The notes beneath the pieces were generated by a model, which worked only from the letters and a program-made list of their open reading frames with translations, made no database searches and had not been told where the DNA came from. A program made the translations under genes and the position numbers. A DNA stretch of 64,000 nt from Myotis daubentonii (taxonomy: Eukaryota; Chordata; Mammalia; Chiroptera; Vespertilionidae): the NCBI RefSeq assembly GCF_963259705.1, contig NC_081847.1:94692671-94756670 (forward strand). The letters run 5' to 3'. Positions 49,180-61,366 of this stretch are shown in pieces. Within the stretch, counting starts at the first letter, position 1, and every line of letters begins with the position of its first letter.

Positions 49180-50825
49180 CCTAAGTCTTTGTAAGAAACA
49201 TACCCTTCCTGTCTCCCGCCAACAAGAACCTGGAGTAACGGTCTCTCATCTCCCGTGAAAAGATAGAGCCCCTCTGACTTCCCGAGGTCTTAACCTCGCT
49301 CCCCGCCCCACGGCCTCCACCTCATCCCGCTGCAACCCGTCAGCCAGTCAGGCCGCTCCGCTCTCCTGCGTACGCCTGGTCCATTCCATCTTTCTTGTTC
49401 TCCTCTACCTGCTCCCACACTCCGCACACTCGGCCTTCCTCCCCGCACCTGCCTCCGTCCTGCTCCGCCCTCCCCTGTGAGCCCACTCGGATCTGCACCG
49501 CCCCCTCTCCCTCCAGCACCTCCAGCCCACGGAGCAGGGAGCGGCGTCCTTGGAAACGAACCTGTGTTCCCGACGGGGCCGTCACCCTCAGGGAGGGCCC
49601 GCTGTCCGCAATACTGTGCACCCACCTCGGTGACGCCCACAGAAGTCCAGTTAAGCACGTGTTCATGGGCGTGAATCACTAGCGTGACTACAGCCGTCGG
49701 CCCATCCGAGTTCAGAACCCACGTGCCGTCTGCTGCTCGGTGCTGGGGACAAAGCGTGAGGGGCCGGACCAGATCCCTCCTCGGGACACTCCTGAGCCCA
49801 AGCGCCCGACCCAGTCTCCGCCCTTTTCCTGGCTCAGTGGCTGCCTCTGTCCTTATTAACCAGGTGAGAGGGCACCGGTCGGCCTGGGCTCCATTTGTGG
49901 CCACAGGACACGGGAGCGGGTGCCCACCTGCCTCCCTCTCCCATCTCGTCTAAGATCTCGATCTCAGTGGTTGCGGTCAGCTCCCGCATCCTGCAGTCGG
50001 CGCTCTGAGCGATCCGATCGGCAGCCGCGAGGCCGGAGGTCAGCTCGCCGAGGCCCAGGCCAGGCTGACCAGCCTCCTCCCCGTCGGTGCGGGCGCTCCG
50101 CTAGCCAGGCTGGTGCTGTCGGATCCTCAATGAAGGCTCAAGCAGCATCCGAAACGGATCTGAACAGGCACCAGTCTGTCTGTGAATTCAGGCAGCAGCC
50201 CAGTCCCCTCGTCAAGCAACACGATGCTGTGACCACAGGCGACACGAGCTCTCCCTCTGACGGGACGGGCACTTCCTGAACCAACAGCCGCCATCTTCCC
50301 GTGACCATAGACGCGCACTCAGCTCAGGACCGGAGAGACAAGACAGTCGGCGGCTGGCAGCTCCTTGGCCGGCGGGTGTCCCCCAGGCGCCTAATACATT
50401 CACCTGCGCCGGGTGCTGCTCACGCAGGCGAGGCCTGTGCAGTCCCGGGCTTTCCTCCGGCTCACTGTGTGGACGCGGTGTCACGCTTTCCCTCCTGCGT
50501 TGTGTGGTCCTCGTGTTGCCGGCGGCTGAGACACAAACCAAGCTCGTCCGTTGGGTCAAACCTGGGGTCAATGTCCCTAATGAGAAGACACCCTCGAGCA
50601 GCGGTCCCCAGCCTCCTGGCCACGCCCCCAAGCACCTCTCACATCCTGACGCCCCCCCCCCCAACATACAATTCTTATTGTTCAAAAAGTGAGCTCCTGT
50701 TCGCGCGAAGGAAGCCTAAAAGGCCATGAACTTGGTCTAAACAAGCTTCCAGAGAACATGGCATCCACAAAAGAGAAAAATAAAAGAACGAGAGGGCAGT
50801 GGAAGTCCTAAGGAAGACAACACTA

Positions 50826-50853
50826 AGAATTTCGTGCATCGGGCCTCTAGTAA
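50826..50853 (+). mobile_element. Helitron 3' terminus fragment
   Basis: AATTTCGTGCATCGGGCCTC followed by TAG, then T, is the HeliBat 3' end on the + strand. I could not place a matching 5' end with confidence. Confidence 0.6.
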
Positions 50854-52134
50854 TACTATGAAGGGATCTGGAAAAATATCAAATAAAGTTTCAAAACATA
50901 ATAGAGAACTGAAATGCACAAATACATCACAATCTATACTTATATGCTGTATAGGAGGCCCCTAGGCCCATAAGACATGCAAAAAATTCACTGTTAATAC
51001 TCATTCTCGAATCGCCCCCCTTAAAAGTCAAACTGCCCCCTGTGGGCGTGTGCCCACGTGGGAGCCACTGCCCGAGAGGGAAGAGCCTTGCTGCCCAGCG
51101 GTGGGGGCTGCCCCACACTGAACACGGCCTCGAGAGCGCCAGCCCCGGGGAGGCACCGGGTCCAAACGAAGACGCGTTCGCACAGGAGGCCGTCATGTCG
51201 GGGCCCAGGCAGGGGGGTGAGCAGTCGCGGGGATGCAAACCGCAGAAGAAGCCGCGTCTGCTCAGAGCGGAATGCTGCTCCCTCTCCGCACGAACACACT
51301 CTCCTCCGGCCAAATGCGAGGTGGAGACACGTCCCTTCCCCTGCAGGCCTCGCCAGCTACCACACGGATCGGCCTGCGCGTGTGAACCCAGGACATATTG
51401 GTTAAGACGGAAAATAGCGTGTTTCTGGTAGAGTTCGAGTGTGTAAGAAACACTGCACCCCGCTGTGTTTGTAAACGCCGGAGTTCCGCGGAGTCGAGAC
51501 AGATGGTAGCAGGCAAAGATGCAATCTTATCATCAAAAGCTAAAAGATGTCAAAAATCTGTTAGCAAGCAAAATGCAGCAGATTCCGCGCTGCTCCTGCC
51601 AGCTTGCAAAACACGTTCGGGTGTCGGAGCCTGGGTTTTGTCAATACAGGGCCAGTGCGCGGAGCACCGGCACCTGGTGGGGGGGCCGCGGACCGGCTGC
51701 TCCTTGGCTGACGGGGGAGAGCGAGTCGGGCAGCCACAGGAGCCCGGGGGGCTGGGCACGGAGAGGGCCAGGAGCAAGCGCGGGGACCCATTTCCCTTCC
51801 ACGAGTCACAAGTTTCTCTGTGAAGCTAAAGGCTGTTTAAATGATGGGAAACATTCAACCCTCCCAGAGAGCATTGTAAGGGTCCCGGGGAGAGCCGTCG
51901 TGCTGTTTAGCTCAAGGAAGCAAGAGGGTGAGTGTTATTTGGTGAAACCAGAAATACCGAGGCTTCCGGCGTATGTCAGCCCCATCCGAGCAGGTCTCTG
52001 AGCGCCTGGTGGCACTGCCTGGGGGCCCCGGACAGGGAGACGGGCTGGCCCCGGCGTCTGGCTGTCTTGGCTGATTTCGGGTCAGGGTTGTGGAGTGTGG
52101 AGGCGACGTTCATTGTGATGGGAGGAACATGGTG

Positions 52135-52205
52135 ACGCTTCTGTGGAGCACTCACTATGGATCAGATGCTACACTCATGTCATCTACTCAGACTCTCAGC
52201 CCCGG
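52135..52205 (+). mobile_element. Possible MIR fragment
   Basis: GAGCACTCACTATGGATCAG and ACACTCATGTCATCTACTCA resemble the MIR core. Low certainty. Confidence 0.35.
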
Positions 52206-55149
52206 AAGATGGAGAGAAGGCCACTCACTATTCTGCACCCAACGGAAGTTCAAACCTGACCTCTTCCCCTCCAGCCCCCTCTGCAGCGAGGGAACCCGGG
52301 TGGGGAGAGGGGTGGAGGGTGGGGCTTGTGTTCTCCCGCAGCGTCTCCACCTCAGGCTCCGGGGCCCACTCTGACCCAGGCGCCTGTCTGATCCGCACTG
52401 TCCCAAAGGCATGGGGCCAACCCCTTCCGGGAAGTCCCACTGGGCCAGAGAAGGCTGCATTTTAGAGCAAGAGACAGTTTGACAAGGTCCGTGGGTTGGA
52501 GAGTGAGGGATCACGGAAGGCCATCATTCACTGATGGCCAAGAGAAAGGAGCTGCTTTGCTCTTGGGGGGCAGAGGGGGGCAGCCAGAGGGCCCCTGCAT
52601 GGAAGAGAAAGCCCCGAACAGGCCGCAGCCACGGTGACCAGTGCATGTTCCTAAGTTTCCTTGGGCTGGTTGGGTTCGTTCTTGGTGAGGACGGGGCTAG
52701 GCCGACCTCCTCTGCTATCTTCTCCACGAAACCCCCAGCCAAGGGCCTGCTCAGAGGGGCGCGGGGGAGCGGATCCTCACCCAGAGTGCTAACCGGTGCG
52801 CTGCTGTGTCCGCCTCGTGCGCAGGGAAGCAGACACCCGGGCGGGAGCTGGAGGACGCGGGAGTGGCTGGCATGGAAACCAGACCGCCCTCAAGTAGCGC
52901 CCCTGGGACAGCACCCTGGGGAGAAGGACTCCCTGCCTGTGGGCTGGGCACTCCCCCCGCCAGCCACCCGGGAGCTCCTGGCTGCTCCCCCGACTGAGAG
53001 CCCCCTCCTACCACCCCCACCTTCTCTTCCCCCTCCCAGCCTCCCGTCTCCTTCACTGAGCAGAAGCCAGCCCTCCCTGTAGGCCTTCTGCAGGCGTGTT
53101 CGACCCTCAGTCTCCAGCCCAGGGGCGTAGGCATCTTCCTACGGCTGTCCCTGCGAGACGCCCAGCGCTAGTCGCCAAAGCACAAGGCCTGCACCCGAAC
53201 TTCCCGTGCGTCTCCCTCGCCCACCCGGCCACCGTGAGAACCGGATGCCCACGCTGCCTATGCGGAGAGGGGGCTCAGAAAGACACGCCAGCTGCTCAGG
53301 CTCACGGCTGAGGGGGAGGCGTGGGTGCCAGCCGGGGACCGGGGCGAGAAGGAAGGCGGGACGTGTGGGCTGTGTGACTCCCACGCGTGCGTTAGCTGGA
53401 GCCCACACTTAGAATCACGCCCCCCAAGACAGAAACGTTAGAAACATCCCCCGATTTGGCTGCCACTGAAACACAGTCACATGTAAGACCCAGTAACACC
53501 TCTGACCGCCCTACAGCTACCCTCCTGAGGGAAAAAGTAAAACAAGCTAGCAAACAGCACCAGCTCGGGAGGCGCCACACGATGATGGGACAGGCAACTC
53601 GCACCCTCGGGCAGGTGAGCAGGTGAGCGCTGACCGACAGGAAGCAGCAGTGGAAGAAGCCGGAGCCTCGGTTACGGAACCAGATGCGTCAGCGCGACGG
53701 GCCTGGACAGTCAGGGTCCCGTTTTTTAATTCACGGGGCGTCCTTTTCCTGATGCGCCACGTGGGTGTGCCCCCTGGGGGCATGGCCAGGGCGGGAAGCT
53801 TTCCCATGAGGAGGGAGGTGCGGGCTGCATGGGCTGAGAAAAGCGTGGCGGGAGGGCCGTCCGGGCCAGGGTGCTGGGCGGCGAGGGCCCAGCCCGGGCT
53901 GTGGTTTTGGACACACAACGCGCTCTGGGCTCCGGTGCCTTGTGTGTGAAACGGGGCGAATGGCCGCATCGTGCACAGCTGGGAGGAGCGTACACTGAGC
54001 GCAGATATCACCGGCAGCGTCGCGTGGAGGTGGCTCGGTGACACGCAGGTCCTGCTGTTCGCCCAGCGTCCCTTTAAGCTGCGAGTGGCGAGGGCGTAGG
54101 GGGCAGTTGCTACTTTTACTCACACCCTGTTTCCCTCGGGGCCAGGCAGACACTCGCTGAGGAATCGAGGAAGATGCCGGCTCCCGTCCGAAGGGCCCCT
54201 GATGTTCGGAGACAGAGCCACCGCATGACAGTCCCGGGAGGTGCTCCTCGGGGCATTGGAGGGGTGAGCAGGGCCCGGTGGACGTGAGGGGGTCCAGGTG
54301 GACAGGAGGTGGGTGCAGGGAGATGGGGGGAGGGGACAGGAAGAGAGGCAGGAAACGTCAGCGAGGACTCAGCGACTCCCTAAGTGGGACCACGGCTGAC
54401 AGCACTTTCCCTGGTAGCTACTGGAAGCCAGAGCTGTGCGTCTGCACTCAGGTCTCTGGACCCAGCTTCACTCCTGTGTCTGCTGTGCATGTGCTCTGTC
54501 CCGGGAGCCCGGGAGCGTCATTAAATATTATGCTTGTTAACGGAGTTAGTAACACCTCACCCCTTGAGGGGCAGGAGCCAATGGTCTTAGATGCACCTGG
54601 TGTTGCACAGCCATACGCGACCTTTCACACACGGCGCAGCCAGGTCACGTCACTCCTGTTGCCTCAGGTGTGCAGGGAACGCGTAGCAGCATCGCTTCCC
54701 TGGCATGGATTCCATCATCTGCATGAGCACCCACCGGCTGGGCAGAGGGGGACGACTGGACTCAATGCCGTCCAGCAAAGTTGGTCCAATGCCATCAGGG
54801 AGGGTCCTTTTAGGTAAACGCTCAACGGCTCAAGGTAAACTTCTCTGCTCTCAGCTTCCATCCTCACCCTCCACTCCTTGTGAAGAGCGTGCCTGACACC
54901 AAAATGGCAAATCGCTGTAGGAAATGCATGGCTGTGAACCCTGACCCAACACAACAGAGCGGTAGGTGGGGCAGGTCACCAGAGCCCGGAGACGGTGTGA
55001 GGGCGATGTGAGAGCAGCCTGGGCTCCTGTCCTGTGTGGGTGGCAGGGTGCAGTCTTGTCAGTAGAACCCTTTCTTCTTTTATAAGCCATCTCAGGAATC
55101 TAGCCCTCTGCTTTGCAGGGCAGTGAGTGATAGAGAGGCGTCTGATGTA

Positions 55150-55700
55150 AAATGCTGTGGCGATGACAACCAATGACTCCGACTGCTACTAATGCTACTG
55201 GTACCTGACACCTACAAATATACTGACTAGAGGCCCGGTGCATGAAAATTCGTGCACTGAGGGGGTCCCTTAGCCCGGCCTGCCCCCTCTCACAGTCCAG
55301 GAGCCCTCAGGGGATGTCCTACTAATGGCTTAGGCAACCATCTGCAGGAGGTGACCAGGCCAATCAGGGGAAGGCGCCGCCCCCATCACCCTGCTGCTGC
55401 TGCTGCCACTGCTGGCTGCTGCAGCCACGGCGGCCACCTGCCCTCAGTCCTCACAGCCACCGCAGCGGCCACCTGCCCTCAGCCCTCACAGTGGTTTTGT
55501 CCGGAATGATGTCCAGAAGGACGTATGGAAGACGTCCGGTCTATCTGGTCTAATTAGCATATTACCCTTTTATTAGTATAGATGCTTGCCAGGCATTTCC
55601 TTAGGTCCTTTACATGTAGAAATCATTTAGTCTTCATAACAGCTCCATCACGAAGAGCTGTGGGTCCCACTGATTATTCCTATTAACATCCGCTAATCAT
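55150..55700 (+). mobile_element. MIR SINE split by a Helitron
   Basis: The MIR-like left part (55150-55226) and right part (GCCAGGCATTTCCTTAGGTC, then TTTACATG...AATCATTTAGTC, 55583-55700) join when the Helitron is removed. Confidence 0.65.
55227..55582 (-). mobile_element. HeliBat-type Helitron, 356 bp
   Basis: On the minus strand it starts TCTATACTAATAAAAGGG and ends with the GTGCACGAATTTTCATGCAC stem and CGGGCCTCTAG. It is inserted between A (55226) and T (55583) without target duplication. The interior has a CTG-rich tandem and a duplicated GCGGCCACCTGCCCTCAG-like unit. Confidence 0.92.
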
Positions 55701-55817
55701 TGGATGTGCTGGGGACAGAACGGACTTTTTTATGTGTGTGAGATAGTGACCACGGGGTAGGGGAATGATAGGGTGTGTTCTAGAAATGTTACATTTAAAA
55801 TCAATGAAATGCATCGA

Positions 55818-56340
55818 TCATTGATTAACACACACTTGGTGCCAGCTTTGCACAGGGCGTTGATACACGCGGGACAGTCCTTTCAGCATCCCCAGGAGCA
55901 GGAGAAAGATCAGTGACGCTAACCTGTGGGCGCTGCCACCATCTTCCTGGGGAACATCAGGCTGGGTCCTCCTCACTCCCAGTCTCGGGGCCTGGATACT
56001 CAGAATCGCACTTTCTGTCTTCGAGGGACTTGAAGAAGAACGTCGTCTAGGCGAAGCCAGCCTTGGTTCCTGGCTATGGAGACGTTGGCCCCGGAGATGC
56101 CCGGAAGAGCCAGGAAGATTTCTTGATGGATTTCCTGAGGATACAGAATATAACAATGGCCGAGAGCTGTCTTCTTAAGGGAGAAGCCAACATGGGTTCG
56201 GGTGGAACATCGAAAGCGCCTGGATTTGTAAAGTGATCAACGATGGATGGTTCTCTTTGAGGGAAAAAACTATCCTCTGGATCCGCCCAAGTGTGATCAC
56301 CCCTTTGAGGCCAACGAAGAATAAAGGGCCCGTCAGGCAA
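55818..56340 (-). pseudogene. Possible retrocopy or orphan open frames (unrecognised)
   Basis: Two overlapping minus-strand frames cover this segment. One (56074-56340) reads MPDGPFILRWPQRGDHTWAD and onward. The other (55818-56156) reads through a hydrophobic LASLIFLLLLGML stretch. The amino-acid composition is less biased than in most chance frames here. The pattern could be one frameshifted coding sequence, but I do not recognise the protein, see no clear poly(A) tail, and give it low weight. Confidence 0.15.
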
Positions 56341-56404
56341 AGTTGGTGTTGAATAGAAAGCCTTAACTTGGTACGACAGCTAATTTAACCTTTTCAGTCA
56401 GATA

Positions 56405-56475
56405 ATAATAAGCGCAACACGCTGCACTTCAAAGGGCGCCAGGCACTGTGCTAAGCGCACGGCGGGCGCCTGTCG
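56405..56475 (+). mobile_element. MIR core fragment
   Basis: GCGCCAGGCACTGTGCTAAG is a nearly intact MIR core. Confidence 0.7.
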
Positions 56476-56891
56476 TCAGCATAAGATCAATTTTGCTGCA
56501 AAGCCCTCAGATCTCAGGCCACAGCTCTGACAGCTGGGCTCCTGGTGTTTCCTACCGGGCGCTTCAGGGTGTTTGCAGGGTCTTCTCTTGCCTCATTCTT
56601 CCTGAGCTTGACCTTGAGTGTCTGTGTGGAGCTTCAGCTTCTCCACAGTTGGGTTTCTGGTCTCCCCTGGCCTGGCCAGGCCCAACACACCACCCTGGGA
56701 CTCAGTATCCGACCCTCGGTGCTCACCGCCTTGCTGGCCTCCTGGTCTACCTGACTATTGACTGCGTGTCCATAGTCTGTCCTTCAGCTTGGCCAGCTGC
56801 CTGGACAGGCCCTGTTACTCAGGCAGGACCTTCCTGGCATCACCTGCTCCTGTGAACTCCCACCAAATGCTGGAATTTTGAGTGGAATCGG

Positions 56892-57025
56892 CTGATCCCC
56901 AGTAGGGGGCATGCAGGAGGCAGCCAGTCAAGGATTCACATCATTGATGTTTCTATCTCTCTCTCCCTCTCCCTGCCTCTCTGAAATCAATAAAAAAATA
57001 TTTTTTAAAAAATAAAATAAATAAA
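56892..57025 (+). mobile_element. 5'-truncated Ves SINE
   Basis: It starts within the body (CTGATCCCCAGTAGGGGGC) and lacks the tRNA-like head. The tail is A-rich. Confidence 0.88.
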
Positions 57026-57327
57026 GGGGCAGTATGGGGATTTGATTGGCATTTGCAAACCACTCACAGATGCCCTGGCCGTATCCTGCCTTCTAGTCTC
57101 AGGTTTACCCTGAGTATAAAGTGACTTCCCTCCTCACCTGGAATATGAACTCTGAAAAGAGAGACCATGAAGTATTCTAGTCTGTGTGTAGCAGAAACCG
57201 ATGGTGTTAGCCATGGATAGAGCCCTTTATGATCAGCCCTATAGCGCGCCGTAAGTAGATGCCAGGAGCTGTGATTTTAAACCATCCCAGTCACCTGCCA
57301 CCAGTAAAATGAGAGAAAGTGACTTTT

Positions 57328-57871
57328 AAAACATATATATATTTAAATATATTTTATTGATTTTTTCAACTTTTTTTATTGCTTAAAATATTACAATGAG
57401 TAGTACATTTGTCTCCTTTTTTTCCCCCTTGACCTTCCCCCGGCCTCCCCTCCCCCCAGTGTCTTGTGTCCATTGGTTATGCTCATATGCATGCATACAA
57501 GTCCTTTGGTTGATCTCTTACCCCCCCTCCCCCCCCAGCCTTCCCACTGTAGTTTGACAGTCTGTTTAATGCTGCTCTGCCTCTGTATCTATTTTTGTTC
57601 ATCAGTTTATAATGGTCTTTATTATCCATAAATGAGTGAGATCATGTGGTATTTTTCTATATATATATTTTGATTGATTTCAGAGAGGATGGGAAAGGGA
57701 GAGAGAGATAGAAACATCAGTGATGAGAGAGAGATTGATTGGCTGCCTCCTGCACGCCCCCTACTAGGGATTGAGACTGCAACCCGGGCATGTGCCCTTG
57801 ACCAGAATCAAACCCGGGACCCTTCCATCTGCAGGCCAATGCTCTATCCACTGAGCCAACCCAGCGAGGGC
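57328..57871 (-). mobile_element. Ves SINE interrupted by an L1 fragment
   Basis: The SINE tail (about 57328-57366) and body (about 57664-57871) are separated by an L1 3' segment. The outer flanks GAAAGTGACTTTTA and GAAGCGACTTCTTA are an imperfect SINE target duplication. The repeat ATATATTTTATTGATTT / ATATATTTTGATTGATTT flanks the L1. Confidence 0.75.
57367..57650 (-). mobile_element. L1 3' UTR fragment
   Basis: Read on the minus strand, TACCACATGATCTCACTCAT and CTGATGAACAAAAATAGATA are typical L1 3' UTR sequence, ending in an A-rich 3' end. Heavily 5'-truncated, with no ORF. Confidence 0.75.
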
Positions 57872-58620
57872 AGAAGCGACTTCTTAATCAACTGAGAGCC
57901 ACAGTGTCGTCAGCGACTGCCTAAGTGGGTCACCAGAAATAGCCTCCCACATCGGCCGCCGAAGGATAAATGGCGTCGCCCTCCCCCCTTGGTGGCACTG
58001 GCTCTCGTCCAGCCGGGCCCCGGCGACCTCGATCACTGGCCGCCAGGCGCTGGAGTTCAATCAGACGCGTCTGCAGGCGGCGGCTGGGGCTCCGTCCAGG
58101 AAAGCAGCCGCGCCGAGGGGGCCGGACACAGAGCTGCTGAAATCTGTCCAGACAGCATTGAGCTCCCGGCAAGAGGAGCTGCCACCGCCATCTGCCTCTG
58201 TGGGGGTGACCTGGGAATAAATAAAAATTAACCTTGGTCCTGGAATGAATCATGGAGCTTATCAACACTTCCTCTGTCCCTAACGGCTCCCGGGCGACAC
58301 ATGCGCAGTGCGCAGTGCGCGGTGAGGGACGGGTGGGAGGGTCGTTGCTGTGCGTGGCTCTGCACCAGTGTGGGCCGTCCACCGCCCCTTCTCAGACCCT
58401 GTGCCTCACTGCCCGCTGTGCCCTGGGTTGGGAATATTAGAAACAAATAAGGAAAAAGAAGTGTCTTGCACCCGGGAGAGCTCACGAAATGACCGGGAAT
58501 CGTGGTGTCCAGGCCGTCAGCCCTGCCCGGGACTGAGGGGGTTCCAGGGGCTGCGTCTGGCCTCTGCCCAGTCGTCCATCGATGGGGCGGTTTCTGAACA
58601 TCCTGTGCATCTTTTCTTTT

Positions 58621-58867
58621 TTAAATCCTCACCCGAGGATATTTTTCCCACTGATTTTAGAGAGAGTGGAAGAGAGAGAGGGAAAGACAGAGAGAAATAT
58701 CGATGTGAGAGAAACACATCGATTGGTTGCCTCCTGCGTACTCCCTGACCAGAGCCCGGGCCGGGGAGGAGCCTACAACCGAGGTACGTGCCCTTGACCA
58801 GAATCGAACCCGAGACCCTTCGGTCCACAGGCCGATGCTCTGTCCACTGAGCCAAACCAGCTAGGGC
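58621..58867 (-). mobile_element. Ves SINE, long subtype
   Basis: Flanked by TGCATCTTTTCTTTT (58606-58620) and TGCATTCTTTCCTTT (58868-58882). Confidence 0.94.
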
Positions 58868-58877
58868 TGCATTCTTT

Positions 58878-59040
58878 CCTTTAATCCTCAAAGCAACCTC
58901 ATGATCTATGAATCCCGCATGACCAGAGAGGCCATCTCAAACACGTAGGTTGCCCTGGACACCCCGTGAGTGGGTAGAGGAGTCAGGGCTCCCACCTCCA
59001 CGTGGCTGATGCCAAAGCCCAAGCTCGCTCTGCCCTTCTG
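58878..59040 (+). mobile_element. Diverged MIR
   Basis: CTTTAATCCTCAAAGCAACC is followed by weaker MIR-like sequence (GAGTGGGTAGAGGAGTCAGG). Confidence 0.5.
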
Positions 59041-59361
59041 CGTGGATTCTCAGCGGCAAGGCCACCGGGCCCTACGGAGAACTCTAGGAGCCATTAACTT
59101 GATGGTGAACTAACAAGCCAGCCACTTAGCGAGGCCCTGAAGAAACGGAACAAGGTAGAGCACATTTTGATTGTTTTAGGGGGTGTGGGGGAGGTACTGA
59201 AGGGGGTCACAGGAGAGCAGGGGGGAAACTGGGTCAGGGTTTGGGATACTAACTTCAGCTCGATTGTTTCTGGTGTTTGCTGGACTTCTGAGCAGACTGC
59301 CTCCTACGTCAGGTGCCTTCGCATCATGTTCTGGATGCACCGTCAAAGGTAGGATGGGCCC

Positions 59362-59572
59362 TGACGGTTTGGCTCAGTGGATAGAGCGTTGGCCTACGGA
59401 CTGAAGGGTCCCGGGTTCGATTCCAGTCAAGGGCATGTACCTTGGTTGCGGGCACATCCCCAGTGGGGGGTGTGCAGGAGGCAGCTGATAGATGTTTCTC
59501 TCTCATCGATGTTTCTAACTCTCTATCCTTCTCCCTTCCTCTCTGTAAAAAAATCAATAAAATATATTTAAA
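59362..59572 (+). mobile_element. Ves SINE with 17-bp target duplication and intact B box
   Basis: Flanked by AAAGGTAGGATGGGCCC (59345-59361) and AAAGGTAGGACGGGCCC (59573-59589). It carries a canonical B box GGTTCGATTCC at 59414-59424 and an A-box-like TGGCTCAGTGG. This is the best-preserved pol III promoter among the copies. Confidence 0.95.
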
Positions 59573-60089
59573 AAAGGTAGGACGGGCCCTCGCCCTCGTG
59601 GCTGAGAGCGTGCGCGTGTGGGAAAAGGTTCAGGTGTGTTTTCCTGAAGTGACGTGGGCTACCCTCAGCCAGTTTAGCTACAGGTTAGAGAGTCCGCACA
59701 CCCTACAGGGAATGCAGAGGAGAGGGAGCGTGTTTGGGTGGAACGGCTCCTAAAATGGGCCTCTTGGAACGTGCAGAGTTAAGGCTCTGCATCGGCCAAC
59801 ACCAGGAGGGGCGGGTGCCCTGGGCTCTGCTGGCCACACTGGACACGCATGTCCTCCTCCAGGCGACGATCTAAGGGGATGAGCGTGAGGCGGCTCAGGA
59901 GCCCGCAGCCGCGGCCGATGGTTCGTTGCCGCATCGCGGGCAGGCTGGTGAGCGGGAGAAGCTCTCTCTGCGACTCCTTCTGTTTTGTTTCACGCACATT
60001 GTTTTCAACAAAGAGGAAGCCATCCCTCCCATCCAGACATATGGCACCTGCTCTCCATGACGAGATAGCGACCCGTTCACACCTGGACG

Positions 60090-60320
60090 GGCTCCTGCTT
60101 ATGGCGCTGTCACCGCGGCGCCCGTGCCGGCAAAGGAAGACGTCCCGAGGACGCTGTTGTGACAGGCGAGCGCCGGAAGCAAACGAACCGAATTGGTGAC
60201 AGTCAGAGAGCGCAGCGCGGACACCGTCAGCGCAGCCACCGGCGGCTCGGCTCTCGCAGGGGTCGCGACGCTGAGTCGCCTGAATGTCCACCGGAAACCG
60301 GACACCCACTCAGGCCTCGT
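60090..60320. promoter_or_regulatory. Orphan CpG-dense patch
   Basis: By eye roughly 30 CpG dinucleotides fall in about 230 bp, far denser than the flanks, with no gene or SINE present. It could be an orphan CpG island or promoter. It overlaps the start of a 176-codon minus-strand open frame (59779-60309). Confidence 0.4.
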
Positions 60321-60639
60321 CATCCACGGCGTATTCTCTCATTTCTAGCTTTTCCCGCCGCCGCTTCTTGTCTTGGTAACATCTAAAGGGCCTTACGGTT
60401 TTAGGGCTGTCGCGTGTGTTTCTTTTCTATAAAACAAGGGCTTTAGAGGAGCCTCGTTCCGGTAAAACTGAGGGGCCTTCCAATGACCCCGATGGACACC
60501 CCCTTCTCCCCAGCCCGTCCGTCAGCAAACATGTCCGTCTCCGCATGTTTCCTGGGCCCCATCCTCACCCCCCACGGCTCTCGCTTCAGACTGAGCCGGT
60601 GCTGGTTCACCCGAGACTGTTGCCCCGACCCCCCCACAC

Positions 60640-60662
60640 ACCCCCTCCCCCCCCCCCCCCCC
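60640..60662. repeat. Poly-C tract
   Basis: About 15 uninterrupted C after CCCCCTC. Confidence 0.95.
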
Positions 60663-60852
60663 ATGCCTACGTTTATCCGGAGAAATCTTTCTCAAGTGCT
60701 AACACTTCCCTCCATGGCTCCTCAGTGCTGTGCCAGGAGGTTCGACCTCGGGGCCCAACAGTGCTGCCTGGACATGGAGCTCCACAGCGAGGAGAGCAGC
60801 TCCGCGCAGCCCTGGCCGGACCGACGGGCGGCCTCAGCTTCAGCATCTGCAC

Positions 60853-61064
60853 CAGCGGTTCTCAACCTGTGGGCCGCGACCCCTCTGGCGGCCGAACGAC
60901 CCTTCCACAGGGGCCGCCTGAGACCATCCTGCATATCAGATATTTACATGACGATTCATCACAGTAGCAACATGACAGTGATGAAGTAGCAACGAGAATA
61001 ACTTTATGGCTGGGTCACAGCATGAGGAACTGTGTTTAAAGGCCCAGAAGGTTGAGAACCGCTG
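60853..61064. mobile_element. Young hAT copy, inverted relative to the others
   Basis: CAGCGGTTCTCAACC to GGTTGAGAACCGCTG, flanked by ATCTGCAC / CTCTGCAC (7 of 8). Confidence 0.93.
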
Positions 61065-61339
61065 CTCTGCACGATGGAGGCTGTAATGGAATCCGTCTCA
61101 TAAACATGACGAACCTCCGGGAGCGCCTGACCGTCTCCTAAGCGCTGCCTCCTCTGCCCATCGCCTCTCTCAGCACATCCCCAGCCGCCCCTGCCTCCCG
61201 ACGCCCTGAGCCCAAAGACTCCCTCCTCCTCAGTTCCCCAGCCGGCCAGGCTCCTCCACCCCACGCCCGGGCCTCAGCGTGGGCACTGGCGCTGCCTCTG
61301 ACTGGAAGTCCCCAGCGGCCCCTCCACAGGTCACAGCCC

Positions 61340-61366
61340 CTCCCCCCCCACCCCCCCACCCCCCGC
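61340..61366. repeat. C-rich tract
   Basis: C runs broken by single A. Confidence 0.92.

Noticed and set aside
59362..59572. Functional tRNA gene
   Set aside because: The tRNA-like heads here and in all similar places are followed by the Ves body and A-rich tail and lack a full cloverleaf; they are SINEs.
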